NCBI RefSeq assembly: GCF_035046485.1
Contig: NC_085136.1
Location: forward strand, 224,692,853-224,756,852
Reading direction: 5' to 3'
Length of the DNA: 64,000 bases
From: Aedes albopictus
Lineage: Eukaryota; Arthropoda; Insecta; Diptera; Culicidae
Positions 45,220 through 56,622 of this stretch are shown here, in pieces. The position numbers and the translations under genes are program-made. Positions within the stretch are counted from its first letter, which is position 1. Each line of letters begins with the position of its first letter. The notes below the pieces were generated by a model. The model had not been told where the DNA came from, did no database searches, and saw nothing but the letters and a program-made list of their open reading frames with translations.

Positions 45220-46860
45220 CCCAAGTAACAATTTCAATTCCTTTTAGATTTGATTATTTTTATGGGAGCTTTATCACAGCATGACCAATTCATGGAACAT
45301 TTATAGTTGTTTTTATCAAGAGAAAACAATCTTCGTTCGTTTGCGGTTTTTAAGTTGTCTTCAAGTTAATTTTGAAATTCGCGCATATTGCAACTGAATT
45401 TACAAGAGCATTAAATCTTATAATAAGTTTTAAGGCGTATTTGAAGTTATTTTCAGCACATAACATCAACACATTTTATTAAAAGTTTATGCTTCGTTTA
45501 TTCAAGTGTATTTCATCTGGCTAATCCTCCTTTAAAAACTTCTTGAAGCCTTCTATTCTTGAGCTAGAGCCATTACTCTGGAACAAGAACTATGCGAAAT
45601 AATGATAAGACAACAAACTATTTTTCAATCCAAATAATGAATGTAACAAATTGGTTGAAAAACCGCGTTCTTATGCAAATATCAACACATAAACATGTTT
45701 GCTCACTGATAATTTAGCCATTCTTGTGCTAAAAAGTAATCATGTCAACGAAATAATGATTTTACGGCCAATCAAAAATGCGAGTAGCTGGCTGCTGCCG
45801 TCCTGCCTTCAACCAGTTTCTCACACAGGCCATAGCTATGCGAATCGAAAATGAAATGGGTACTTACTGTGACTCTGCTCAAGCTCATGCCAAATAGTGT
45901 AAATGTAGTGAGTTGCACTTCATTATTTAGCAAAAAAACAGGGAAACAAAATAGAATTGGCACATCTTGACGCAAAACACCGCGAAATGCACAGAGACAA
46001 CTTTCTAGCATCGAAAACGTAAACAAACAATTGTCAAAGACTGTTACTCTTGTATATAACGAATAAGTTTCATTTAAGACGAACAAATCTGCCTTAAGAT
46101 CATAACTAGTAAAAACAATCTTCAATAAAGGCTGTAGCGTTCATGCAAGGTGACTTGGTTCCATCATTGTTTTGAGGGGGTTTGGATTAAAGGTAATAAC
46201 AATTGATGGCGGCTGCATGAGTTTTGTTCGCTTGGAACGGCAGCCATGCTTAGAAAGAATTGAAAAAGTGGCGTAGCCTTTTGTTTTTAGAGGAAATTTA
46301 TGTGTTCGTATATTAATGATTGATATTATTTTTGAGGCGCTTTGTAATTTTCGTATGTTTTGGGTGGCATATCAACGAAAAAGTGGGTATGGCACGGAAA
46401 ATTTCGATTCCCTGTCATCAATGATCTGTCTGGCAATTTAAATGTTTTAGCCATTTCAATTTGATGAAAATTAATTCGCAGTTCAATTAATATTTTATCC
46501 ATGAAACAAAACTTGTTTGCATCTGCATAATGCTTAGGTAAAAGATTTCATTTATTATGCACTGTTGACACTTTTGAGAAAGACAGCTAAAAGATCAACA
46601 TGCCTCAAGATATTCTTGTTAAAGTTTCATGCAGTTCTTATAATCAATCATCAGCGCATGTACATAAATACAACTAGTTTCAAAGCAGTCTTCAAAAGCA
46701 GCTTTGAAGATCTCCTGTAGAGTGGGCCAGATTAGTCTTATGAATGCTTTATACCTATTTTATCTCAGATTTGCAGAACAAAGAGCTTTATTGCTAAGTT
46801 TTATGATTCTATCTTAGAAATTACTTCAGGATTGCCACAAAAGTATAATTGTTACTTGGG
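45220..46860. mobile_element. 1.64-kb TIR element, CCCAAGTAACAATT ends
   Basis: Perfect 14-bp inverted ends CCCAAGTAACAATT. It interrupts the R1 ORF2 at a point where the plus-strand paralogue (near 50930-50950) is uninterrupted; about eight bases of the LINE appear lost at the junction. The interior is AT-rich with one 117-codon minus frame (45772-46125) of no recognised family. It shares CCCAAGTAAC with the hairpin at 48912. Confidence 0.85.
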
Positions 46861-47991
46861 TATGGACGTAGCAACACTAGCCAGAAGCTTGCGCTTACTG
46901 GCGTACACCGCAAAGCTATTGGACATCATCCGGGATAGTGCCGCAATAGCTGTGGAGGCTCTTTTACAGGCATAATCGACGTGGCTACCAAAGGTGAGCT
47001 TATCGTCGATCATCACGCCCAAGTGTTTGACGGAGCGCTTTGACAGGATAGTGCACTCTCCTACACTGATCTCCGTCTGCTGCTCCGACTTCAGGTTGTT
47101 AACAACCGTCACCTCTGTCTTGTGGTGAGCCAGCTCCAGTTTTCTGGATCGCATCCACGCCTCCACAACCTTGATCGAGTGGTTGGTAGTCAACTTTACC
47201 TCCTCGATCGTTTCACCGTAGACTTCGAGCGTAATGTCGTCGGCAAATCCGACAATCACCACTCCCACTGGGTACTCCAACCTCAACACCTCGTCGTACA
47301 TGACATTCCATAACACCGGACCCAGGATGGAACCTTGCGGGACTCCTGAGGTTATGTGAAAGCACCTCTGACCCACCTCCGTGTCGTAGACTAGTACACG
47401 ATTCTGAAAGTAACTTCCGAGAATCTTGTACAGGTACTCCGGTATCCCCAGACGCAAGAGCGCATCGGCAATAGCAGACCAGCTGGCGCTATTAAACGCA
47501 TTCCTTACATCCAGAGTCACTCCCGCGCAAAAGCGAATTCCCCTCCTCTTAGGCTCGAGTGCTTTCTCGGCGGTTTTTGTAACCGACAAGATAGCGTCTA
47601 CGGTGGACCTCCCCTTCCGGAAGCCGTACTGATTGCTCGAAAGACCATTTTCGCCCTCGGTGAACCGCAACATTCTATTGAGGATGATCTTTTCGAGCAC
47701 CTTCCCCGCCGTGTCAATCAAGCATATTGGTCTATATGCCGACGGGTCTCCGGGTGGTTTCCCTGCCTTTGGCAATAGTACCAGGCTCTGCCTCTTCCAA
47801 GCTTCTGGGAAAACTCCCTTGTCCAGGCATTTCTGCATAGCAGACCTGAACATCTCGGGAGCCTCTGCAATAGCTTCTTTTAAGGCCAGGTTCGGAACTC
47901 CGTCCGGACCTGGGGCGTTACCTACGCTAAGGGACTTAGCTATCCCCGCAAGTTCCACATCGGTGACCCTCTCCTCATCGCCAGCGGCCAA
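46861..47991 (-). pseudogene. R1-clade ORF2, reverse transcriptase domain
   Basis: A long intact frame with all core RT blocks: GNAPGPDGVPNLALKEAI (fingers), PGDPSAYRPICLIDTAGKVL, NQYGFRKGRSTVDAI, TLDVRNAFNSASW (first catalytic Asp), SGVPQGSILGPVLWN and VGFADDITLEVYG (the FADD catalytic box). It continues through the HHKTEVTVV and KHLGVMIDDKL thumb region, and is cut off at 46861 by the TIR element. The frame lacks its own start; it was part of ORF2 continuing from the endonuclease. Confidence 0.92.
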
Positions 47992-48344
47992 GGACTAGGA
48001 TCATGACGCGGAAAAAGTCCTCCAATGATCCCCTCCAACATCTCTGGAGATTGCTCTGTAGGAGCCATCACACCTCTCGTCTTGGCCATAACGATCCTGC
48101 AGGCGTCACCCCACGAGTTCGTATTGGCACTCTGACAGAGGCCCTAAAAGCAGGCCTTTTTGCTTGCTCTTATCTCGGTCTTCAGCGCGGCTTTTGCAGC
48201 GGCGAACACAACCCGCCGTTCGTTTCGCTCTTCCTCTGATCGTGCTCGCTGCATCCGCCGCCTAGCCCGTAGGCAGGCGCGGCGTAGGTCCGCAATCGCG
48301 TCGGTCCACCAGTAAGCTGGTGGCCTCCCATTTCTAGGGTGGAC

Positions 48345-48911
48345 TCACCTAGGCATGGTCACATCACACGCACGTGAGAGTACCGCTACCAGCTCGTCGC
48401 CGTCTAAACCGATTAAGTTTCGCTCACGGCGGAGCGCTTCCCTAAAGACCCCTTCGTCGAAGCATGATGTCTTCCACCTGCGAGGGCTTGGCCATGGCCT
48501 AGCCGCCTCTTCTTCTATCCGCTGTCTGCTGTTGTTGTAGTCGATACTGTAGCGAACCGCCAGGTGGTCGCTGTGAGTGTAGCTATCGTCTACTCTCCAG
48601 TTCGAACTACTTGTTAGGCCAGGACTACAAAAGGTCACATCAATAATTGACTCCGCTCCGTGTCGACTAAAGGTACTCTTGGTACCGACATTAGCCAAGT
48701 CGACATCTAAGATGGCCAGTGTTTCTAGTGCTAGATCCTGCTCAGGATAACAGCTACAGAAGAAGACCCCGTTTACTTTGGCGACCACGAAGCCCACATA
48801 GGTAGTAGACACCAACTCCTGGACGGGGTATTTACCCGTCGTCCATATCGCCGCCATTTTTCTGGTCATATCCGCAACCCAGTTGCCGTTGCCGGCGTGT
48901 ACTCGGTATGG
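48345..48911 (-). pseudogene. R1-clade ORF2, AP-endonuclease domain fragment
   Basis: The frame contains YRVHAGNGNWVADMTRKMAA, then a stretch of endonuclease text with a deletion, the TKSTFSRHGAESIIDVTFCS block and the DDSYTHSDHLAVRYSI block (the SDH motif of APE-type LINE endonucleases). The upstream edge is the hairpin at 48912-49087. A linker in shifted frames joins it to RT (47991). Confidence 0.88.
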
Positions 48912-49087
48912 CCCAAGTAACACACTTGTCACGGAAGAGTCACGGCGGCGCAGGTTTTTGTTGCGCAGAAGTCATCATAACTTACTTTTAGCAAGTAAGT
49001 ATTTTTTTGTTCGAAGTAAGTCACAGTGACATCTGCGCAAAAAACCTGCGCCGCCGTGACTCTTCCGTGACAAGTGTGTTAGTTGGA
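48912..49087. mobile_element. Hairpin MITE, CCCAAGTAACAC end
   Basis: A 176-bp palindrome. Both arms contain AACACACTTGTCACGGAAGA, GTCACGGCGGCGCAGG and TTTGCGCAGA in inverted order, around a short centre with AAGTAAGT/ACTTACTT. The left end is CCCAAGTAAC; the right end is a mutated form (GTTAGTTGGA). It sits between ORF1 and the endonuclease of the R1 minus copy. Non-coding. Confidence 0.88.
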
Positions 49088-49099
49088 GGGGTCCCCGTC

Positions 49100-49778
49100 T
49101 CCCCCTCAGAAACCGCCTGCTGAGCCGCATCACAGTGGTTCAGGTTCAGCTGCGTTACCTGCACTGTGATTTGTTGTTCACTGCGGCTTTCTTGAAGGCC
49201 GGGCACCTTGGATCACCCATCGGATGTCTGTTGTTCGAGGATTTCCCGGTACAGATCATGCAGATGGGCGGACTCGTGCAGCTTTCTACCTTATGACCTT
49301 CAGCGCCGCATCGCCTGCACAGTTTGCGCCTGTCGGGGCCTTTGCAGTCCCACGACTTGTGTCCTGGTTCCAGAAACCTAAAGCAAACCTCTGGTGGCTC
49401 GTGGAATGTCAGGTGACATACACACCAACCCACCATCATGCTCCCTACTTTTACCAAACCCGACAGCCCTACGCCAAGCAACCGGCGATACAAACGTAGC
49501 GGTATCCCTATAACCTCCCTGAAGAAGACCCAAACCAAGGGTCGAAACGTCGGATGAAATAGTATCACCCCGTTTATAATTTATCCGGACCGAAAAGCCA
49601 ACCATAGAGGGATAACTCTTCCTACTTTAACGGACTTTTTGACGTCCGCCACAGGTAGCGAGAACCAAAGCTATCTGTGTACCTGCTGGCCCTTTCCGTA
49701 GCTTGACGGCTGCGGCGGCCACCTGCACATCGCACTGTTGGCGCAGTGCCGTGACGAGCTCTTCCACTTCGGGGTGAT
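49100..49778 (-). pseudogene. R1-clade ORF1, gag-like with CCHC knuckles
   Basis: The frame 49155-49568 has three successive cysteine motifs. In the first (CFRFLEPGHKSWDC) the second Cys is replaced by Phe. The second is a complete CCHC (CRRCGAEGHKVESC). The third is CMICTGKSSNNRHPMGDPRC. Upstream, in another frame, lies the QCDVQVAAAAVKLRKG-like stretch shared with the plus copy. The N-terminal half is missing. Confidence 0.85.
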
Positions 49779-49784
49779 GCCTAA

Positions 49785-51430
49785 AGGAACTTGATGGCTA
49801 AGACGAGAGGTGTAATGGGACCTACAGAGTAATCTCCAGAGATGTTGGAGGGGATCATCGAGGAGCTTCTTCCGCGTCATGGCGAACTGAGGCTGGCGAT
49901 GAGGAGAGGCAGAGCCTGGTTCTATTGCCAAAGTCGGGCAAACCACCCAGAGACCCGTCGCGACGATTGACACGGCGGGGAAGATGCTCGAAAAGATCAT
50001 GCTCAATAGAATGTTGAGGCACATCGAGGGTGAAATGGTCTCTCGAGTAGCCAGTACGGCCATAAGAGGACGTCGACCGTAGACGCTATCGTGTCGGTTG
50101 GCCCTCCAACGTAAGATAAGGGGGATTCGTTACTGTGCAGTAGTCACTCTGTATGACAGGAACGCGTTCAATAGCGTCAGTTGGCCAGCTATTGCCGATG
50201 CGCGTCTGGCCATTTTTCCCGGGTACCTGTACAAGATTCTCGGAAGTTCCAGGATCGAGCACTACTTTACGACACAGAGGTTGGTCGGAAGTGGAAGCCC
50301 TCTCATAACCTCCGGAGTACCGCAAGCTTCCATCCTGGGTCCGATATTATAGAACGTCATGTCCAACGAGGTGTTGAGGTTAGAATTCCCGGTGGAGATT
50401 GTCGGTTTTGCTGACGACATTACGCTCGAAGTCTACGGTGAGTCGATCGTAGAAGTGGAGCTGACTACTACCAACTCGATCAAGATTGTGGAGGCGTTGA
50501 TGAGGCCCTGGAAACTGGATTTGGCTCACCACAAAACTGAAGTGATAGTTGTGAACAACCGGAAGTCGGAGTAGCAAGCGGTGATAAGTGTAGGCGATTC
50601 TAAACGCTCCGTCAAACACTTATGCCGTTTTTCTTTTTTAACCTGGGTTGGAACTGGATTGGCGGAAAATGTGTAAACAAACAACGTCAAACAAAGTTTA
50701 GTACAAGCGAAACCGAAGTCGGGTTGGGGTTGAAACTGTGATCTGATCCAGTTCCAACCCAGGTTGGAACTGGATAATAATGAAAAACGGCATTATTTAC
50801 CTTCGGTTGCCATGTTGCTTACCCCTGCAAAAGAGCCTCCACAGCTATAGTGATACTGTCCTGGATGATGTCTAATAGCTCTGCGGTGTATGTCAGTAAG
50901 CGCAAACTTCTGGCTAGTGTCCCTACGTACATGCTAAGGTATGGCGGCCCGACGTGGGGCACGGCGCTAAGTACAAAAACCAGTAGCTGGAAATTACTTA
51001 AAGGCTGATGTGCCTGAGAATTGCGAGCGCAAACCGTACCGTGTTCTATGATCAGATCTGCATCATCACTGGAATGGTGCCTATCGGCATTTCTATCAGG
51101 AAGGACATAGAGTGCTACGAAATGCGCGGCACAAGAGGCATACGCAGGACTGCCAGGATGGCCTCTATGGTCAAATGGCGGCACGCGTGGAGCAGTTCCA
51201 CCAAAGAAAGTTGGACCCATAGGTTGATTCGGAGGATAGATAGTTGGAATAACTGGTGCCATGGGGAAATAGCAGTCCACCTTACTTAGGTCCTTTCAGG
51301 CCATGACTGCTTCCGACAGTATCAACATCATTTCGGTCATGCGGGATCTCCCGAATGTCCGGCTCCGGTTTGTGCTGGTATAGGCGATGTACACTAGCCC
51401 CTCTCTGAAGCAATGCCTTCTTTGGGTTCC
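49785..51430 (+). pseudogene. R1-clade LINE, plus copy: RT to 3' end
   Basis: Plus-strand RT text in shifted frames: 50098-50352 (TLYDRNAFNSVSW, then ITSGVPQASILGPIL) and 50359-50574 (VGFADDITLEVYGESIVEV, then AHHKTEVIVVNN), separated by a TAG in place of a Trp codon. After a MITE (50622-50793) the text resumes with CKRASTAI and VSKRKLLASVPTYMLRYGG and runs into the C-terminal domain and about 70 bp of 3'-untranslated sequence shared with the minus copy. Many stops. Probably the continuation of 42590-43872. Confidence 0.8.
50622..50793. mobile_element. MITE, GTTCCAACC family, short copy
   Basis: Inverted ends ATGCCGTTTTTC, internal CCTGGGTTGGAACTGGAT and its complement, and a shared unit (GGCGGAAAATGTGTAAACAA, ACGTCAAACAAAGTTTAGTA) matching the longer element at 30586-30905 in reverse orientation. 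It interrupts the plus R1 copy just after the KTEV region. Confidence 0.85.
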
Positions 51431-51434
51431 GGTA

Positions 51435-52320
51435 AAATGAGTGGTTTGGCGGCCATGGGAATGTTGTTTAGTGGATCAGATAAATGGGAGTCATGGCTTC
51501 TTCTTTTGTTGATCCAGGGAGTGGCAGGCCGCACACAAGCTGGATGCTTGCGTTTAAAGAGGACCTAAGAGCATTCAACGTCCAAGATGATTCGAAGTGA
51601 TTAGTGTAAGACCGGATCTAATGGAGACGGATGTTTGTTTCGGCGTAGATTCAACAAAATGAATTGTAGCTCACTAAGTATCAAGTTAACATGACAGTGA
51701 AAAACGAACAACGAGTTTGTTAAACTTGACTCTGATACGCCAACAGTAATTGAAAAAGCTGGCAGTAGGGTCGTCTCCAGAATCCAGAGTAAACTCTATT
51801 TTTTTTTATTTACTGATCTTAGCTTCAAGGGTGAAAAACGTATAATGGAGTTACTGTTTTCAATTTTGAACATGCCAAAGAAGTGTGCCAAAGATAAATC
51901 GAATGCAAAACAGTCCATGTAAATCTAATTGACTCTCTAAAGACGTCCAAGCTGACAAGTCATTAACAAGTTGACTTTTCTACTGCTTTAGTATCATACG
52001 ATGACGTTGCGGGTTGGTCGCCCAACAGCTCATCAGTGGGGAAAGTTATCCAAACTGGTCCACCGGAACAGTACACAAGTATGCCCTCGTTAGCATAAAA
52101 TATCGATCGTTATAGAGCAGTTTTCGATGATACGGTATGCATAAAAATGATCGTCGGCCGCGTGTAAACTACACCGACATCGTAAAACAGACAAATGGAC
52201 GAACTGGATAAAATATTTGTGGGTTATCCGGAAAGTTGTTTTGACTGCGAACTGCCCTGGTGGTTATTACACCGCTTCGACGAAAATAAACAATTACGTA
52301 ATACTCAGTTGTGATTCATT
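51435..52320. other. No gene recognised
   Basis: Spacer downstream of the R1 copies and of the protease 3' end. Frames are short and no repeat structure is clear. Confidence 0.5.
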
Positions 52321-52323
52321 GAA

Positions 52324-52329
52324 TTTATT
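52324..52329 (-). terminator. Candidate poly(A) signal of the protease gene
   Basis: AATAAA on the minus strand, about 240 bases past the stop codon. A run of further AATAAA-like motifs lies nearer to the stop (about 52439-52456), so either could be used. Confidence 0.45.
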
Positions 52330-52567
52330 TTTCGACATTATGACTAACGTTTCAGATTTTTGGCAGTGTAACTAGCTCCAATTTCAGTTATCTTTCTTAT
52401 GACTAATGGCGTTTAGTAAATCTATTGTTTCTGACTAGAATAAATAAATAAATAAACCTGCATGCACCTTCACTTGGATCATAAAGGATATCCAGCACAT
52501 TCCACTTGTTCCACAGTGCTTGTCCGCACTGTAACACATATTGAGATCAAATCGAGAAATATCCTTG

Positions 52568-53636
52568 TCACTGCTGACTCCTGGCTGCAACATCCCTCGG
52601 CATACACAAACACTCTCCGTTCAGTTTATCGTGAATCCATGGCAAGTAGTTGACGATCCTGGTGTAGATTCCAGGTAGATTCGGTCGGGCGCATCCTCTA
52701 CCCCAGGACACAACTCCGATCACTTCCATACTGCCTGCATTTCCCATCTTGTGCATAGGACCGCCGCTGTCTCCCTATTTGAAAGATGAAAACAACTTCG
52801 AAGTGACTGCCAATCTCACTAAGCCATGCTCATACTTACCTGGCAGGCATCCTTCTTTCCGTCGTGATAGCCGGCGCACATCATGTTCTCGGAAATCTTC
52901 TTGCTTCCGTAGCCGGCTTCCAGGCACTGCTGCTGAGACCAAATGGGCACCACCACCGAACGTAGCGTCTTTGACGGTGGTCGTTTTTCCTCGACGCGTC
53001 CCCATCCGGCGACAATTCCCAGCGATCCGGTAAAGTCACGTTCACCTGCAGTTGGAAACATTTTAAAATTGAGCTACACTGGGTCTTACAGAATAGACAA
53101 AGAAGTGATTACTTCCATCCGGGAGGCATGCCGGTTGAATCGTGGGTCCATAGCGCAGTGGTTTGTCCAACTCCAGCAAGGCGATATCGTTGTTGAACGT
53201 GAAGATGTCGAAGTCTTCGTGATCGACGATTCGTTTCACCCGACGCAGCTCCGTGTAGTCCTTGGCAATGTTGTGTCCACCCAGATATACCTGAAACCAC
53301 GCGGAAACCATGATCAGTGGGTTACATTTGCTGCCTTCAATAGAATACCCTGATTTCGTTTGGCTCGAAAGAGTTAACACAGTGTGCCGCGGTGACCAAA
53401 TAGTTCCTGGTTAGAACAGATGCTCCGCAGTATAGCTTTCCTTGCCGGAAAAGGCCCGCCAACCAGGGATATTCGTGCGCATTGGTTTCCTCTCCGCCGA
53501 CGATGCGATTTGATCGGCCATTGACACCACAGACTGAAAAGAGACAAGGGAGAGAAAATTTGTTAAGGATTTCCAAGGGCAATGAGGATGCAAGCGAAGC
53601 AGAGATCGCACACTGGAGTAACAGGGTCCAATTCAT
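52568..53636 (-). CDS. Trypsin-like serine protease (S1A), four exons
   Basis: Exons read 53636-53349, 53290-53114 plus one base (to 53113), 53045-52840 and 52774-52568, joined by GT-AG introns of 57-69 bp, giving 292 codons. The N-terminus has a hydrophobic signal ([13 protein letters not shown]). A short propeptide ends at the activation site R|IVGG. The triad is His in TAAHC, Asp in NNDIALLEL and Ser in GDSGGP. Asp six residues before the serine (DACQGDSGG), with SWGRGC, predicts cleavage after Lys or Arg. No CLIP domain is seen. The product should be a secreted zymogen, possibly digestive or haemolymph. The first exon may hide a short intron just before CGVNG, where TTTTCAG lies, so the exact N-terminus is uncertain. 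It has no neighbours of similar function; it is flanked by transposon debris. Confidence 0.9.
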
Positions 53637-53639
53637 GGC

Positions 53640-55490
53640 CAAAAAGTTTTAACACGTTTTTATGGTGTATTATGTATGTACTAGCGATAAAATAGTGAAT
53701 TTAGATATTGAGGAAGCATTTTGGATTATAAATAGCCATATTAATCCACTTAAAGGCTAGAAATGATTTCTTATAACCTCTCCAAGGACAACGTTCATTT
53801 TCACCCCCAAAAATCGCTTGAAGCGTCGAGCATTTTTATTTGACAACAGAGAACTGAAAAATAATTATATTTCCATGAAAAATATTGTTTGGAAACTAAG
53901 GCCACCTCGTTTCATAGAAATTCTCCTAGAAGTGTGAGAGAAATTCAATTCTTTTATAAGTGTAGATAACGTGTTTATGTCTTCAGCAAAGTTGTAAGGA
54001 GAGTCATAATTGGGAAACTTGTTGAACAATTGTTCTATCTTCACAACTTTTGGGAATATGGGCCGTTATTTTTGAACGACCCTTAAACTCAGTTTAAATG
54101 ATGTACCTTTTTCTAGATATTTTGGGAATCACATTTTCATTTTGAGATAACTTTTATAGTGCCCTGGAAAACACATCAAAACTCAAAAATTAATCATGGA
54201 TTGAAATTTTAGGAGTTTGAACATGATGATAGAAGCCGTGTGGAATATATCAGTTTGAATTTTTCTATTAAAACATGGCATTTTAACACAACTTTATACA
54301 TAAAAGTAAGTTCGTGGAGTACTGAGTGAAAAACTCAATGAGTTTAGCTATAAAAAATAATATTTATCTGAAAATATTTTCTTAACGGTGCATGAACATA
54401 TGATTACATGCTACAAATAGTGAGTTGTTTTTGATTTTTTTATAACAAATTTTGAACACAACAGTTCTAGCTACATTAGATTACTACCATAGACGTAACT
54501 CTACTGCATTGCATACATTTAGGCGTTTATCGGTGTATGGAGATTTCTGCCCAAATTTACTAAATTAATTCCATTTGACACATTTTGTTAAGAGATAGAA
54601 GACCAGATTTGTATTCTGCTATGATCTATCTACCGAGAATAAGTGGCCGTTCATTGAAAAAGTAGTCGAAACGAAGTTGTTATATCAAAATTAAACATAA
54701 ATTGCAACAAAAAACTTGTCAAAAAGGTGTAAACTTGAAAATGATTTATTTTTTCGTCTGGTACTTTCTGGTACCCGTTCTCTTGCGATTCACAAAGGAT
54801 ATGCCTAATATTTTATTGTAATTTTATCCAGATCGCGGAATGCTGCAGAATCTGAAAACTTTTTGAATGCTGAAAATGGTTCAAAATTGACAAAATACAT
54901 GATTTTTAAAACTCTTCTGTAAGAGAGCAAAATTAATGAAACCAGGTGAAGTTTTTTGTTTAAATGATACACCCTTATCAGAAGAACTATGTTACATACT
55001 CAGTTATTTTTTCAAATTGTCAATATTTCGATAATTGAAGTTCTTCCGATGAGTTATGATGCAAATGAAAAAAACAGTAGAGAAAATCGTCAAATTTCGG
55101 CATTTATTCTTAAAAAAATATGCATCCCAAAGTGTTTTATTGATTGCCACATGATGAAGCATTACTTCATTTATCTTTAAAAAATATTAGACTCTGGAAA
55201 ACCTTGAAAAATTTTTTTCGACTTATGGCCAGGAATTTGGCCCATTTACGCCTGTGTGGATCGGTTCGAAGATCTCGATTGACTTGATTGACTGTGAAAC
55301 ACAAAGATTATCTGTGGAATACAAATAGGATGAATTTCTACCCAAGAATCGGATAATTTTGAAATGATTCTTATCAAATTATTAAAAACGGTCGCCTTGG
55401 GATCACCCAAGAAAAACTGCATGATTTTTTGCAATACTTCCTCTTGTTACTTTTTCAAGTTTTCTTTCTGTTTGCTATTTAAGCATATAT
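53640..55490. other. No gene recognised; protease upstream region
   Basis: AT-rich. The first 100 bases upstream of the protease should hold its promoter, but no convincing TATA box or initiator was identified. The rest has only short frames and no clear repeats. Confidence 0.45.
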
Positions 55491-55494
55491 GCTG

Positions 55495-55860
55495 ACAGTC
55501 CCTCAAACAATCCTCAAAGGATTTTTCAAGGATTTTTTAAGCAATCCCTCCAGGATTTTTCTTCACAGATCTTTCCGGAATAATTCCTAGAACTCCCTCA
55601 GGAACTCCTTTAAGAATTTTTGCAAGAGTTCTTGAAAGGATGGCTTCTGGAAGTAGTTGGCACCTGGAAGGTTCTGGCAGGCATTGTGCTAGAATCTGGG
55701 ATTTTTTCCAAGGGTTCATCCAGGGATTGTATATAGGATTAATCCAGGGATGCTTCCATGAATTTCATAAATTAATAATTCCCCAGGAATTCTTCGAAGA
55801 ACTTCTCCAGGATTTCCCATTAAGATTGCTTCAGTCCTTGATTTTAAAGTGATTATTTCA
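55495..55860. repeat. Degenerate 12-bp periodic repeat
   Basis: Units such as CCTCCAGGATTTTTC and CCAGGAATTCTTC, more diverged than the 34-37 kb block. The minus frame 55537-55719 is an artefact. Confidence 0.65.
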
Positions 55861-56039
55861 ATTATTCCTCTTTTTTTATTCTTAATCACTTAACCTAATT
55901 TACAGCTCTATTGTCCACTGGGGCACTACGTGAGCAATTTCAATTGACAGCTGCACTTACATTTTGTACAGCGCCTAGATTCTATTCTACTTTATCGAAC
56001 TGGTTGCCTTTCTGCTGCTTTCACTTTTTCTACTTTATA

Positions 56040-56275
56040 CCTAGTAGAATGATGAGCACAAGGATGATGATGGATGGCCGTTGTTCCTTTCCAGTCCGAT
56101 TGGGGGGTCCATTATGAGTAGCAGTTCGCCGATGTCCAGGTATCCGGGTCCGTTTGAGCCATGGGGCTCAGAAGAGGGTCAGTGTCAGTTGCTCTCGGGG
56201 GAAAAGCAACTGACGAAAAATTGCAAGTGCCGGGGCTGGGAATCAAACCCATGACCATCCGCATATGAAGCAAAT
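56040..56275 (-). mobile_element. tRNA-derived SINE
   Basis: On the minus strand a B-box-like GGTTTGATTCCC lies near 56242-56253, preceded by ATGCGGATGGTCATG. The body continues to about 56040 (CAACTGACACTGACCC, GAGCCCCATGGCTCAAAC, GACCCGGATACCTGGACATC, CCAATCGGACTGGAAAGG). It resembles a dispersed Aedes SINE. The A-box region is not clear. Confidence 0.6.
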
Positions 56276-56279
56276 TATT

Positions 56280-56560
56280 CCTCTTTGAATTTGATCATTT
56301 TTTTTTCTAGGACATCTTCCTCGGGAGTTCTCAGGATTTCCCCTGGCTTTATTTCAAGTTTCCCTCTAGGGATAATTCCAATCATATTATCATAAGCTTT
56401 TCCATAGGGCTTTCTCCAATAATTTATTCTGGGAATCATCAGAGAATTTTTCAAACGGTACTTTAAAGATTCGCTCAGTATTTTTTTTAATCGTGCAGTG
56501 AGAACTTTTCCAAGGACTCATTCAGAAACTGCAGGTAGGTATTTATATGTTACTCTTACT
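56280..56560. repeat. Very degenerate TTTCTCC-type repeat
   Basis: Remnants of the periodic repeat (TTTCCTCTAGG, TTTCTCCAATAATT and similar). It ends shortly before the LTR element. Confidence 0.4.
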
Positions 56561-56622
56561 GCTCCAAATCAGGAGTTATGAGAAGATAACTTAAATTAAA
56601 CAAAATAACAAAGCACAGTGAT

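Larger units (their letters stand above)
43873..49778 (-). mobile_element. R1-clade LINE, minus copy, inserted in the plus copy
   Basis: Read from 49778 leftwards: 3' half of ORF1 with CCHC knuckles, endonuclease, RT, C-terminal cysteine motif, a 3'-untranslated region of about 0.45 kb and a short A-tail (T-run at 43873-43880). The element is 5' truncated within ORF1. Two inserts (48912-49087 and 45220-46860) and several frameshifts interrupt it. The A-tail abuts the plus copy at its first zinc knuckle, so it appears to have inserted there. Confidence 0.85.

Noticed and set aside
47122..47998. Plus-strand frames opposite the R1 reverse transcriptase
   Set aside because: Antisense shadows of the minus-strand RT.
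50819..51289. 153-codon minus frame and 93-codon plus frame as genes
   Set aside because: The minus frame is a shadow of plus-strand R1 C-terminal coding sequence; the plus frame is out of phase with it. The real coding trace is in other plus frames and is broken.
52749..53353. Plus-strand frames of 94-136 codons opposite the protease
   Set aside because: Antisense to well-defined protease exons and crossing its introns.
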